This document shows, one piece after another, positions 16,630-25,359 of a stretch of 46,960 bases of DNA. Under the pieces are notes generated by a model that was not told the DNA's origin, ran no database searches, and saw only the letters and a list, made by a program, of their open reading frames with translations. Numbering within the stretch: the stretch's first letter is position 1; each line of letters starts with the position of its first letter. The position numbers and the translations under genes are program-made. The DNA comes from JBKJVQ01 sp046717125 (GTDB taxonomy: Bacteria; Pseudomonadota; Alphaproteobacteria; Rhizobiales; Methyloligellaceae), in contig JBKJVQ010000070.1 in assembly GCA_046717125.1 (NCBI GenBank), positions 1 through 46,960 on the forward strand, read 5' to 3'.

Positions 16630-16645
16630 AGATTCACGTGAAACA
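16630..16645. other. parS-like centromere site 1
   Basis: The 16-mer centred on CACGTG in the mnmE-mnmG gap matches the conserved parS palindrome TGTTTCACGTGAAACA at 14 of 16 positions. The right half-site is perfect; the left half has changes at positions 1 and 3. It lies 2.6 kb upstream of parA, within the usual parS zone, and outside any coding frame. ParB dimers bind such sites and spread to form the partition complex. Confidence 0.75.
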
Positions 16646-16688
16646 TGCGCTCTGGACGATGTGTTGACGAAGTCCTAAACCCGCAACC

Positions 16689-18557
16689 ATGGGCAAGAAT
16701 TTCGACGTCATTGTCATCGGCGGCGGCCACGCGGGATGCGAGGCCGCCGCTGCCGCCGCGCGCATGGGCGCGGCGACGGCGCTCGTCACGCACAGATGCG
16801 CGACAATCGGCGAGATGTCATGCAATCCGGCCATCGGCGGCCTCGGCAAGGGGCATCTCGTGCGCGAGATCGACGCGCTCGACGGTCTCATGGGCCGCAT
16901 GGCCGATGCGTCGGGCATTCAGTTCCGCATGCTGAACCGCTCGAAAGGGCCGGCGGTGCAGGGGCCGCGCGCCCAGATCGACCGCAAACTCTACCGCGCG
17001 GCCATGCAGGAAGCGCTGGCCAGCTATGGCAATCTTACCATCGTCGAGGGCGCGGTGGACGATCTCGCCGTGAGGCGAGATCGCGCGGCGGGCGTCGTCC
17101 TCGCTGATGGACGTGCCCTCTATGCCGGCGCGGTCGTGATCACCACGGGCACATTCCTGCGCGGCATGATCCATATCGGCGAGACGCGCATCCCGGCGGG
17201 ACGCGTTGGCGAGGCTCCTGCCCTGAAACTATCGGAACGCCTCTATGCGCTCGGGCTGCCCATGGGTCGGCTCAAGACCGGGACGCCGCCGCGCCTCGAC
17301 GGCACGACAATCGATTGGTCCGGCCTTGATGTGCAGCACGGGGACGACCCGCCCGTTCCCTTCTCGTTCCTGACGGAACGAATCGGGACTCGGCAGACCG
17401 TCTGTCATGTCACTGCGACAAATGAGTCCACCCACGCGATCATCGCCGCGAACCTAAAGCGTGCGCCGATCTATTCCGGCCAAATCGAAAGCAACGGCCC
17501 CCGCTATTGCCCGTCGATCGAGGACAAGATCGTGCGCTTCCGCGAGCGGGGCTCACATCAGATCTTTCTCGAGCCTGAAGGTCTCGACGACGACACGATC
17601 TATCCGAACGGGATTTCGACGTCGCTGCCGATAGATGTGCAGCGGGATTTCCTCGCGACCATCCCGGGGCTCGAAATGGTCGCCATCCGTCGTCCCGGCT
17701 ATGCGATCGAATACGATCATGTCGATCCGCGCGCGCTGTCGCCTGCGCTCGAAGTCAAGCTTGTGCCCGGCCTGTTCCTCGCGGGCCAGATCAACGGCAC
17801 GACCGGCTACGAGGAAGCGGCCGCGCAGGGACTTGTCGCCGGGCTCAACGCCGCGCGGAAAGCGTCGGGCGCAGCCGACCCGTTCGTCGTATCCCGCGCG
17901 GACGCCTACCTCGGCGTCATGATTGATGACCTCGTCACCCGCGGCGTCGCCGAACCCTACCGCATGTTCACGAGCCGCGCCGAGTATCGGCTCAGCCTCC
18001 GCGCCGACAATGCCGACCAGCGGCTGACGCCGCTCGGCATTGCCTTGGGTTGCGTCGGCGACGCGCGCGCGGGGGTGTTTGCAAAGCGAAGCGCCGCGCT
18101 GGCGGAAGGCGAGGCGCGGCTCCGCGCGCTGATTTTGACCTCATCACAGGCGAGGAACGCCGGTCTCGCCCTCAACAGCGACGGACGCCGACGCTCGGCC
18201 TATGAGCTCCTCTCCTATCCCGGCATCGATTGCGCACGCCTCGCGCCGATCTGGCCGGACATTGCGGCGATCCCTGCGGCCATTCGCGTCCAGCTCGAAA
18301 CCGATGCGCGCTACGCCGTCTATCTTGACCGACAGCGCGCGGACATCGCGGCGCTACGCAAGGACGAGGCCGTCGTCATCCCGCCGGACTTTTCCTACGC
18401 GTTGCCGGGCCTGTCTGTGGAAATCCGCCAGAAGCTGGATGCAGCCCGGCCGTCGCATCTCGGCCACGCGGCGAGTCTCGAAGGCATCACCCCGGCGGCA
18501 GTCATGCTGCTGCTCGCGCATCTGCGCCGCCGGCATGCTGACCGCCGAGCCGGATGA
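16689..18557 (+). CDS. mnmG: tRNA uridine-5-carboxymethylaminomethyl synthesis enzyme MnmG (GidA)
   Basis: MnmG is the FAD- and NADH-dependent partner of MnmE in wobble uridine modification. The 622-residue protein begins with the FAD-binding motif VIVIGGGHAGCEAA (residues 8-20). It then shows MSCNPAIGGLGKGHLVREIDALDG, GRLKTGTPPRLDG and RYCPSIEDKIVRF, then LPIDVQRDFL and the GQINGTTGYEEAAAQGLVAGLNAA segment, in the family order. TSRAEYRLSLRADNAD and the C-terminal helical domain that contacts MnmE are complete. The stop overlaps the rsmG start by four bases, so mnmG-rsmG-parA read as one unit. Confidence 0.98.
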   Translation: MGKNFDVIVIGGGHAGCEAAAAAARMGAATALVTHRCATIGEMSCNPAIGGLGKGHLVREIDALDGLMGRMADASGIQFRMLNRSKGPAVQGPRAQIDRKLYRAAMQEALASYGNLTIVEGAVDDLAVRRDRAAGVVLADGRALYAGAVVITTGTFLRGMIHIGETRIPAGRVGEAPALKLSERLYALGLPMGRLKTGTPPRLDGTTIDWSGLDVQHGDDPPVPFSFLTERIGTRQTVCHVTATNESTHAIIAANLKRAPIYSGQIESNGPRYCPSIEDKIVRFRERGSHQIFLEPEGLDDDTIYPNGISTSLPIDVQRDFLATIPGLEMVAIRRPGYAIEYDHVDPRALSPALEVKLVPGLFLAGQINGTTGYEEAAAQGLVAGLNAARKASGAADPFVVSRADAYLGVMIDDLVTRGVAEPYRMFTSRAEYRLSLRADNADQRLTPLGIALGCVGDARAGVFAKRSAALAEGEARLRALILTSSQARNAGLALNSDGRRRSAYELLSYPGIDCARLAPIWPDIAAIPAAIRVQLETDARYAVYLDRQRADIAALRKDEAVVIPPDFSYALPGLSVEIRQKLDAARPSHLGHAASLEGITPAAVMLLLAHLRRRHADRRAG

Positions 18558-19207
18558 ATTCGTTTATTAAGGTTAACGACGCGCAAGACTTTGCGTCGGC
18601 ATTTTCCGTTTCACGTGAAACAATTGCATCGCTGGAAACTTACGTCGCGTTGCTGCGAAACTGGCAGCCTCGCGTCAACCTGATCGGCGCGAATACGCTC
18701 GACCACATCTGGCAGCGTCATGTGGCTGATTCGGCACAACTGGTTGCGCTCGCGCCGGACGCGGTGAACTGGCTCGATCTCGGCTCGGGCGCAGGTTTCC
18801 CCGGAATGGCGATTGCGATCCTGAATGCGAATCAGCCAGAGTTCCGCATGCATCTCGTCGAGTCGAACACCAAGAAGTGCGCTTTTCTCGCCAAGGTCGC
18901 GCGCGAGACGGGCGCACGTGTGGCGATCGTCAACCGGCGCATCGAATCCATTTTCCCCTCCTCTATCGTGCCAGGTCCGGACATCGTTTCGGCGCGGGCG
19001 CTGGCGCCCCTGCCCGAGCTCCTTGGTCTTGTGGCCCCCTGGCTTACGCCCGGCGTGCGCGGCCTGTTTCCGAAGGGCCGCGATGCAGACGCCGAGATCA
19101 CGGCGGCTCGCGTCCATTACAATTTTAGCCTTAGGGTCCATCCGAGCCGAACTGCGCCGGACAGTCAAATCCTCGACATCGCCGGGCCGATCAAGGAGCC
19201 ATCATGA
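18554..19207 (+). CDS. rsmG: 16S rRNA (guanine-527-N7)-methyltransferase RsmG (GidB)
   Basis: RsmG methylates G527 in the 530 loop of 16S rRNA using S-adenosylmethionine. The 217-residue protein shows NLIGANTLDHIWQRHVADS, the SAM motif LDLGSGAGFPG (residues 74-84), HLVESNTKKCAFL and the VSARALAPLPEL segment. The start ATG overlaps the mnmG stop and the stop overlaps the parA ATG, both by four bases. Residues 19-23 (VSRET) are encoded by a near-perfect parS palindrome, so this part of the gene carries two messages: a conserved peptide and a ParB binding site. Confidence 0.97.
   Translation: MNSFIKVNDAQDFASAFSVSRETIASLETYVALLRNWQPRVNLIGANTLDHIWQRHVADSAQLVALAPDAVNWLDLGSGAGFPGMAIAILNANQPEFRMHLVESNTKKCAFLAKVARETGARVAIVNRRIESIFPSSIVPGPDIVSARALAPLPELLGLVAPWLTPGVRGLFPKGRDADAEITAARVHYNFSLRVHPSRTAPDSQILDIAGPIKEPS
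18607..18622. other. parS centromere site 2, embedded in rsmG
   Basis: The 16-mer matches the conserved parS sequence TGTTTCACGTGAAACA at 15 of 16 positions, differing only in the first base, and is an almost perfect inverted repeat. It lies inside the rsmG coding region, encoding VSRET, about 600 bases upstream of parA. parS sites in and around the gidA-gidB-parAB block are well known in bacteria. Confidence 0.92.
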
Positions 19208-20031
19208 CCCTCGCCCTGCCCCAGCTGCCGCGCATCATCGCGCTGGCCAATCAGAAAGGCGGCGTCGGCAAGACGACGACGGCAATCAATCTCGGCACGG
19301 CGCTCGCCGCCGTGCAGGAGAATGTGCTCATCTTCGATCTCGATCCTCAGGGCAACGCGTCGACCGGGCTCGGCGTGCCGCGTGATAAGCGTGCGCGCTC
19401 GAGCTACGACGTGCTGGCCGGCCATGCCGCGATCGAGAACGCGCGCCAGCCGACCAACGTGCCCCGGCTTTCGATCGTGCCTGCGAACTACGATCTGCTC
19501 GCTCTGGAGCGCGATCTGGCGACAGCCCCCGCCTCGGCGCGCGCCTACCGCCTGCGCGACGCGGTCGCCATGCTTGCCGCCGCCGAGGCCGGCCGCGATG
19601 CGCAGACGAGCTACGTGCTGATCGACTGCCCCCCGTCCCTCAATATCCTGACCATCAATGCGCTCGCCGCGGCGGATGCCGTGCTTGTGCCGCTGCAATG
19701 CGAGTTCTTCGCCATGGAAGGCCTCGCCCATCTGATGGAGACGATCGCCAAAGTGCGCGCGAGCCTGAACCCGCGCCTCGAAATCCAGGGTGTCGTGCTG
19801 ACCATGTTCGACGGCCGCAACAATTTGTCGGCCCAGGTCGTGGACGATGTCCGTGCGACCCTTGGGGACAAAGTCTATGCCACGGTGATCCCGCGCAATG
19901 TGCGCGTGTCGGAGGCGCCGTCCTTCGGCAAGCCGGTACTGCTCTACGATTACCGCTGCACCGGCAGCCAGGCCTATATCCGCCTGGCCTCGGAAATTAT
20001 TGAGCGCGAGCGGCAATTGCGGGCGGCATGA
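19204..20031 (+). CDS. parA: Chromosome partitioning ATPase ParA
   Basis: ParA is a Walker-type ATPase that binds DNA as ATP dimers and moves ParB-parS complexes during chromosome segregation. The 275-residue protein carries the deviant Walker A KGGVGKTT (residues 18-25, with the signature lysine), the FDLDPQGNAS motif, IDCPPSLN (Walker B) and VLTMFDGRNNLSAQVVDDV. It is coupled to rsmG by a four-base overlap. Length and N-terminus match chromosomal ParA/Soj rather than plasmid ParA, which has an extra N-terminal helix-turn-helix domain. With parB and two parS-like sites nearby, the full segregation system is present. Confidence 0.97.
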   Translation: MTLALPQLPRIIALANQKGGVGKTTTAINLGTALAAVQENVLIFDLDPQGNASTGLGVPRDKRARSSYDVLAGHAAIENARQPTNVPRLSIVPANYDLLALERDLATAPASARAYRLRDAVAMLAAAEAGRDAQTSYVLIDCPPSLNILTINALAAADAVLVPLQCEFFAMEGLAHLMETIAKVRASLNPRLEIQGVVLTMFDGRNNLSAQVVDDVRATLGDKVYATVIPRNVRVSEAPSFGKPVLLYDYRCTGSQAYIRLASEIIERERQLRAA

Positions 20032-20111
20032 GTCGGATGCGCTTCATCGTGCGAAAAAGCGGTCCACGCTTCGCCGAAGGCGAGAGCGAGGAATCTGAGG
20101 GAGGACAAGGC

Positions 20112-21002
20112 GTGAGCGCAAACGCAGGCAGAAAGAACAGGCTCGGCATGGGGCTCGCCGCGCTGATCGGCGATCAGGGCAATACCGCAGCGGCGGCGGA
20201 GGATGTCGGTAGCCGGACGCTGCGCCTCGATGCGATCCGCCCCAGCCCGTTCAATCCGCGCCGCAGCTTTCCGAAGGAACAACTCGACGAGCTGGCCGCC
20301 TCGATCCGCGAGCGCGGGCTCATCCAGCCGCTCGTTGTCCGGCCCGTCGCGGACGGCGGCGCGGCTCGGTACGAAATCGTCGCCGGCGAACGCCGCTGGC
20401 GGGCCGCGCAGCTTGCGGGTCTCGACGACCTTCCTGTGATTATCCGTGTACTGACCGATAATCAGGCTCTCGAGCTTGCGATTATCGAAAACGTTCAGCG
20501 TACAGATTTGAATTCGGTAGAGGAGGCTCAAGGCTACCGCGATCTACTCGACAACCATCAGTATACGCATGATAATCTGGCGCAGACGATCGGCAAGAGC
20601 AGGAGCCATGTCACGAATACGCTGCGCCTGCTGCAGCTGCCGGACGATGTGCTGGACCTCGTGCGCGAGGGGCTCCTCTCGGCCGGGCATGCGCGCGCTC
20701 TGATCGGTCATCCCGATGCGCTTGCGCTTGCGCGCCGCGTTATCGGCGAGGGTTTGAGCGTGCGCGCCGTCGAGGCGCTGATGCAGGAGCCGAAAGAAGC
20801 CAGGGATCGCGGACCAAAGCCGGTAAAGCCTGCCGATACGCGCGCCGTCGAGGAGGAATTGTCTGACGCGCTTGGCCTCGGCGTCGCGTTGCATCAGGGG
20901 CGCGGCGAGAAGGGTGAGCTGAGGATCCGCTACGCAACGCTCGAACAGTTTGAGGACATTCGCGCGCGGCTGATGCAGGCGGCGCAGCGCCGGGCGCTCT
21001 AG
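20112..21002 (+). CDS. parB: Chromosome partitioning protein ParB
   Basis: ParB is the CTP-dependent clamp that loads at parS and spreads along DNA. From the GTG at 20112 the product is 296 residues, beginning with the ParA-interacting segment NRLGMGLAALIGD. Next come the CTP-binding motifs NPRRSF, GLIQPLVVRP and GERRWRAAQ, then AIIENVQRTDLN, and the helix-turn-helix IGKSRSHVTNTLRLLQLP. The C-terminal dimerisation domain ends the protein. The GTG is preferred because it has a strong ribosome site (GGGAGGA) and gives the usual N-terminus. The frame is open back to an ATG at 20028 that overlaps the parA stop, so a 28-residue extension cannot be excluded. The stop overlaps the convergent holA stop in the palindrome CTAG. 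Confidence 0.96.
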   Translation: MSANAGRKNRLGMGLAALIGDQGNTAAAAEDVGSRTLRLDAIRPSPFNPRRSFPKEQLDELAASIRERGLIQPLVVRPVADGGAARYEIVAGERRWRAAQLAGLDDLPVIIRVLTDNQALELAIIENVQRTDLNSVEEAQGYRDLLDNHQYTHDNLAQTIGKSRSHVTNTLRLLQLPDDVLDLVREGLLSAGHARALIGHPDALALARRVIGEGLSVRAVEALMQEPKEARDRGPKPVKPADTRAVEEELSDALGLGVALHQGRGEKGELRIRYATLEQFEDIRARLMQAAQRRAL

Positions 21003-22003
21003 CCGGAGCGGGGCGCGGCCAGTTCGAGGATCAGCCGTTCGACCAGCGCCTGTTCCATCCCGCTGTTCAGCCGCGACTGCATGACCGCTTCCTGGACCAA
21101 TGTCAGCGCGCGCGCCAGACCGGAAGGGCCGAGCCGCCTGATCTGCCCGGCAATCGCGTTGGTGCGGGTGAAATGGAGCGGCGGGCGTATGCCGCGCAGC
21201 GCGGTTTCGAGCCCGCGCTCGTCGGCGACGAGGGCCACTTTGTGCAAATCGGCGATATGGCGGGCAAGCACAGCAAGCGCGCCCTGGGGCGACGTGCCCG
21301 CCGCATCGAGCCTGATGAGTTCGGCGATCGCGCCGGCCGCGTCGCCGCTACCGACTTTGTCGACGAACAGGTCCAGGCCGGATTCGGCCACGTCGCCGAC
21401 CACGGCTTGAACGTCGTCGAGCGTGATCTCGGTCTTGCCGGCGCAGTAAAGCGCGAGTTTTGTGAGTTCGCTCCGCGACACGGCCTGATCGCCGCCGAGC
21501 TGGGCGGTGAGCGCCCGGCGTGCATCGCGCGACAGTTTGAGATTTGTCGCGCCTAGCTCCGCATCGATCATGCGGGCGAGATCATTCGCCTCCGCATAGC
21601 AAGGCAACGCGGCGAGGCGCGCGTCTTTCTCGAATAACGCCCGCAATGACGCACCCGGCTTAAGCGGACCTGATTCGACAATCAGCCTGCCGTCGAGCCC
21701 CGTCTCGAACAGTGGCCGGATCATGTCTGCACCGACGCGCCCACCGGCCGTCAGCCGCACGATGGTCGCGCCGCCGAACAAACCGCCCGAGCGGAGCGCG
21801 ACATGCAGCCGGTCGGGGCCCTCGGCAAGGTCGCGATCGTCAAGCCGCAATATCGCGCCGTCTCCCCCGGCGAGCCGTTTTGCGAGGTCGGCCGCACGCT
21901 CTGTGACGAGCCCGGCGTCCGGGCCGTAAAGCAGGAAGCCGAGCGTGTTGCGCGGTGGGGCTGCGATCAGCGCCGCGACACCGGAGGATTTATGCGTCGT
22001 CAT
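20999..22003 (-). CDS. holA: DNA polymerase III delta subunit
   Basis: The delta subunit opens the beta sliding clamp as part of the clamp-loader complex. The 334-residue protein aligns by pattern with alphaproteobacterial HolA: LLYGPDAGLVTERAADLAKRL at the N-terminus, then LIVESGPLKPGASLRALFE, ALPCYAE, and GGDQAVSRSELTKLALYC in the ATPase-like middle domain. The C-terminal helical collar domain contains ALAVLARHIADLHKV and GPSGLARALTLVQEAVMQSRL. It follows lptE and leuS on the minus strand, as in many alphaproteobacteria. Its terminal codons share four bases with the convergent parB stop, so the two transcripts must overlap or end inside coding sequence. Confidence 0.94.
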   Translation of the reverse strand: MTTHKSSGVAALIAAPPRNTLGFLLYGPDAGLVTERAADLAKRLAGGDGAILRLDDRDLAEGPDRLHVALRSGGLFGGATIVRLTAGGRVGADMIRPLFETGLDGRLIVESGPLKPGASLRALFEKDARLAALPCYAEANDLARMIDAELGATNLKLSRDARRALTAQLGGDQAVSRSELTKLALYCAGKTEITLDDVQAVVGDVAESGLDLFVDKVGSGDAAGAIAELIRLDAAGTSPQGALAVLARHIADLHKVALVADERGLETALRGIRPPLHFTRTNAIAGQIRRLGPSGLARALTLVQEAVMQSRLNSGMEQALVERLILELAAPRSG

Positions 22004-22021
22004 GCCGGAACAGGAAAGACG

Positions 22022-22555
22022 TTAGGCCGCCCGGGAAAGATAGGCCGCGAGGCGCGTCTTGATCGTCTCGGCGACGGTATTCGCCGCACGGTTTTCCGCG
22101 TCGACCCGGGCGCGCACGTTGGCGAATATGGTTTCGACGCGGTCAAACGCTGCGCGGCTCACGCCCGTGCCTTCGAATATCATGACGTTGTCGCTGATGC
22201 GGAACAGCTTGAAACTGGCCTGAAGCTGATAGATCTGCGCGCCGATTTCGCCATCGAGCCGGACGGCCTGGTCAGTGATCGATTCCTTGATTGCGATCTC
22301 CAGCCGGTAAACCGAAGGAGCGGCCGCGCCGCCGCCGGTCTTGGCGAAAATGAGTTCGTTACGCAGGCGCTGCCCGACCCGATTCGGAATCGGTGCTATT
22401 TCGACCGCCGCCATGGCGTCGGTCACCCGCGCGCCCGCGGCTGTCGAGCCGTAAAGCGGCTGGAAGCCGCAGCCGCCGAGCGCAAGCGCAGCCGCGCAAA
22501 GCATGACAGCCGCGCAAACGACGCACCGCCTCCTGCGCCGGTCAGCCGACGACAT
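22022..22555 (-). CDS. lptE: LPS-assembly lipoprotein LptE
   Basis: LptE plugs the LptD barrel that inserts lipopolysaccharide into the outer leaflet. The 177-residue protein has a basic N-terminus and hydrophobic signal followed by the lipobox LALGGCGFQPLYG, so Cys29 would be the lipidated residue. The FQPLYG after the cysteine is typical of alphaproteobacterial LptE. The rest is a compact alpha/beta domain with VYRLEIAIKE and a helix ending in TVAETIKTRLAAYLSRAA. The gene begins 14 bases inside the 3' end of leuS and is followed by holA, the usual leuS-lptE-holA order. Confidence 0.93.
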   Translation of the reverse strand: MSSADRRRRRCVVCAAVMLCAAALALGGCGFQPLYGSTAAGARVTDAMAAVEIAPIPNRVGQRLRNELIFAKTGGGAAAPSVYRLEIAIKESITDQAVRLDGEIGAQIYQLQASFKLFRISDNVMIFEGTGVSRAAFDRVETIFANVRARVDAENRAANTVAETIKTRLAAYLSRAA

Positions 22556-25148
22556 TGACGATCCTCTCCGGAATCACGATCACTTTCTTGACGCTGCGTC
22601 CCCCGAGCGCCCGCGCCACCGCATCGAGGCGGAGCGCTGCAGCTTCAATATCCTCTTTCGTGGCGTTGCGCGCAACAATCAACTCGTCGCGGCGCTTGCC
22701 GTTGACCTGCACCGCCATGGTTACACTATCTTCGACCAGCAAGGCGGGATCGGGCTCAGGCCAAGGCGTTTCTGCGACAAGGCCATCATTGCCGAGCATG
22801 GCCCAAGCCTCTTCGGCCAGATGTGGCGTCATCGGGCCCATGATCAGGATCAGGAACGAGGCAGCCTCCCGCAAAGCCCCCGAAAGCGCCGGTGAAAGCT
22901 CGGATTTCGCCTCGCGCAGGGCGGTCTGCAGCGCATTGGCGAGCTCATAAGCCTGGGCGACGGCGGTATTGAAACGCAGCCGCTCGATCGACTGCGTGGC
23001 ATGCGCCAGCGCCCGATGCGCTGCCTTGCGCAGGGCGAGCGCGTTGTCGTCGGATGCATTCGCAAGGGTGACGTCGGCCTGTGGCATTTCCGCCACGTCG
23101 CGCGCGATTCGCCACACGCGCTGGATGAACCGATGCGCGCCGTCAACGCCGGCTGTGGACCATTCAATGTCGCGCTCGGGCGGCGTGTCGGAAAGTATGA
23201 ACCAGCGCGCGGTATCGGCTCCGAAACTCGCGACGATCTCGTCGGGGTCGACCACGTTCTTCTTGGATTTCGACATCGATTCGATCGGGCCGATCGTGAT
23301 GGGCTGGCCCGTTTCGGTGTGCCGGGCCGTTCCTCGTTCAAGAATGACGTCCTTCGGGAAGACCCATTTCCCGGCTTCGTCCTTGTACGTCGCGTGCGTC
23401 AGCATGCCTTGGGCGAACAGCGCCCGGAACGGTTCGTCGAGATCGACATCGCCGGTCGCGTGCAGCGCGCGCGTGAAAAAGCGTGAATAGAGGAGATGCA
23501 GGATCGCGTGCTCGACGCCGCCGATATATTGGTCGACGGGCAGCCAGTAGGACGCGGCCTCGGGCGCGGTCGGGCTGTCCGCATCCGGCGCGGTGAAGCG
23601 CGCGAAATACCAGGACGAGTCGACGAACGTGTCCATCGTGTCGGTTTCGCGCCGAGCCGGTGCGCCGCATTTGGGGCAGGGCGCGCGGCTGAATGTCGGA
23701 TGCCGGTCGAGCGGGTTGCCCGGCTGATCGAACGTCACGTCGTCCGGCAGCTTGACCGGCAGATCAGCCGCCGGCACGGGTACGATGCCGCACGATTCGC
23801 AATGGATAACGGGAATTGGGCAACCCCAGTAGCGCTGTCGCGAAATGCCCCAGTCGCGTAAGCGGAATTTGACTGAACGCGTCGCTTGCGGCGCGCCATG
23901 AAGCGTTTCACGCTCCAGAAATTGCGCGACCGCTTCCTTGGCTTCCGGCACGGACCTGCCGTTCAGGAATTCCGAATTGATGAGCGTGCCGTCGCCGGTG
24001 AAGGCCTCTTCGCCGATGGCGAATGTGGCAGCGTCCGCGCCGGGCGGCAGCACGACCGGCATCACCGGCAGGCGATAGGCGCGGGCAAATTCCAGGTCGC
24101 GCTCGTCATGCGCCGGGCAGCCAAAGATTGCGCCGGTGCCGTACTCCATCAGCACGAAATTGGCGATATAGACCGGCAGCGTCTCGTCCTCGGCCAGCGG
24201 GTGATGCACGCGCAAGCCCGTATCGAACCCGCGCTTTTCCGCCGTCTCGATCGCGGCGGCAGTGACCCCGCCGCGGCGGCAGCTTTCGATGAAGGCGCGC
24301 GCCTCCTCGCTCCTCGCGGCGACGGAAGCTGCGAGCGGATGGTCCGGGGCGACGGCGACGAAACTCGCGCCGAACAGCGTATCGGCGCGCGTCGTATAGA
24401 TTTCGACCACGCGGCCAAAGCCGGGCGCGTCCGCCTCCAGTTCGAATCGGATGGTCAGCCCTTCGGAGCGCCCGATCCAGTTCTCCTGCATCAGCCTGAC
24501 TTTTTCCGGCCAGCGGTCAAGTGTCGCTAGTCCATCGAGCAGTTCGTCCGCATACTGCGTAATACGGAACACCCATTGTTCGCGTGTCTGCTGCTCGATC
24601 AGCGCCCCGGAGCGCCAGCCCCGGCCGTCGATCACCTGCTCGTTCGCGAGCACGGTGTTGTCGACGGGGTCCCAGTTCACTTTCTTCTTCTGGCGCGCGA
24701 CGAGCCCAGCGGCGAGCATGTCCAGAAACAGCTTCTGCTGCTGGTGATAATAGGCGACGTCGCAGGTCGCGAACTCACGGCTCCAGTCGATCGACAGGCC
24801 CATCGCCTTGAGCTGGTCGCGCATGGCGGCGATATTGTCGTAGGTCCATTTGGCGGGATGCATTCCGCGCTCGATGGCCGCGTTCTCGGCCGGCATGCCG
24901 AACGCGTCCCAGCCCATCGGATGCAGCACGTTGTAGCCGCGCGCGCGCATGAACCGCGCCACGACGTCGCCCATCGTGTAGTTGCGCACGTGGCCCATGT
25001 GAATGCGGCCCGAAGGGTAGGGGAACATTTCGAGCACATAGTATTTTGGGCGCGAGCGATCCTCCGGCGCGCGGAATATGCCGCGCTCCTCCCAGACGGA
25101 CTGCCAGTGACGCTCGCGCGAGGGCGCGTCGTAGCGGTCGGACGCCAT
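22542..25148 (-). CDS. leuS: Leucyl-tRNA synthetase
   Basis: LeuS charges tRNA-Leu. The 868-residue class I synthetase has the HIGH motif as HMGH (residues 50-53, in PSGRIHMGHVRNY) and the KMSKS motif as MSKSKKN near residue 625. The editing domain carries TTRADTLFGASF, and zinc-finger-like cysteines appear in IHCESCGIVPVP and CPKCGAPAR. The WYFARFTAPD region and the anticodon-binding helical domain with ending VIVIPERIVNVVG are all present. The ATG at 25148 gives the standard N-terminus (MASDRYDAPSRERHWQSVWEE). It overlaps lptE by 14 bases. The 210 bases upstream include dispersed repeat copy 2. Confidence 0.98.
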   Translation of the reverse strand: MASDRYDAPSRERHWQSVWEERGIFRAPEDRSRPKYYVLEMFPYPSGRIHMGHVRNYTMGDVVARFMRARGYNVLHPMGWDAFGMPAENAAIERGMHPAKWTYDNIAAMRDQLKAMGLSIDWSREFATCDVAYYHQQQKLFLDMLAAGLVARQKKKVNWDPVDNTVLANEQVIDGRGWRSGALIEQQTREQWVFRITQYADELLDGLATLDRWPEKVRLMQENWIGRSEGLTIRFELEADAPGFGRVVEIYTTRADTLFGASFVAVAPDHPLAASVAARSEEARAFIESCRRGGVTAAAIETAEKRGFDTGLRVHHPLAEDETLPVYIANFVLMEYGTGAIFGCPAHDERDLEFARAYRLPVMPVVLPPGADAATFAIGEEAFTGDGTLINSEFLNGRSVPEAKEAVAQFLERETLHGAPQATRSVKFRLRDWGISRQRYWGCPIPVIHCESCGIVPVPAADLPVKLPDDVTFDQPGNPLDRHPTFSRAPCPKCGAPARRETDTMDTFVDSSWYFARFTAPDADSPTAPEAASYWLPVDQYIGGVEHAILHLLYSRFFTRALHATGDVDLDEPFRALFAQGMLTHATYKDEAGKWVFPKDVILERGTARHTETGQPITIGPIESMSKSKKNVVDPDEIVASFGADTARWFILSDTPPERDIEWSTAGVDGAHRFIQRVWRIARDVAEMPQADVTLANASDDNALALRKAAHRALAHATQSIERLRFNTAVAQAYELANALQTALREAKSELSPALSGALREAASFLILIMGPMTPHLAEEAWAMLGNDGLVAETPWPEPDPALLVEDSVTMAVQVNGKRRDELIVARNATKEDIEAAALRLDAVARALGGRSVKKVIVIPERIVNVVG

Positions 25149-25239
25149 CGATGATGTTCCCGGAAAACTGAAGGCGCGGCAAGGAAACGCAAAGGGTCCC
25201 GAGCGTCAAGCAGTTGCGGAAGGCCGCGCCTTACCTGGG

Positions 25240-25347
25240 GCATGATGCCGAAAAGTGTGAAGCGGTTTTCGGATCACATCATGCTCCAAACTCTTGAATC
25301 CGATCACGTTCATGGGTTCGGGTGATCAACCCGAACCCATCGTGATC
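25240..25347 (+). repeat. Dispersed palindromic repeat, copy 2
   Basis: This is the counterpart of 7500-7636 in opposite orientation. It contains GGCATGATGCCGAAAAGTG, GCGGTTTTCGGAT, CATGCTC and then a hairpin. The outer arms are GATCACG (25302-25308) and CGTGATC (25341-25347); the inner arms are ATGGGTTCGGGT (25312-25323) and ACCCGAACCCAT (25329-25340) with loop GATCA. The inner arms differ from copy 1 at several positions, but each change is matched on the other arm. It ends 12 bases before the start codon of the downstream gene, so it lies in that gene's leader. Confidence 0.85.
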
Positions 25348-25359
25348 TATGGTGCCGCG

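Noticed and set aside
20028..20111. ATG at 20028 as the parB start
   Set aside because: It overlaps parA by four bases, which is attractive, but the 28 extra residues are unlike ParB and the GTG at 20112 has a much stronger ribosome site. Kept as an alternative only.
24576..25154. 192-codon and other plus-strand frames opposite leuS
   Set aside because: Antisense shadows of leucyl-tRNA synthetase with no independent support.
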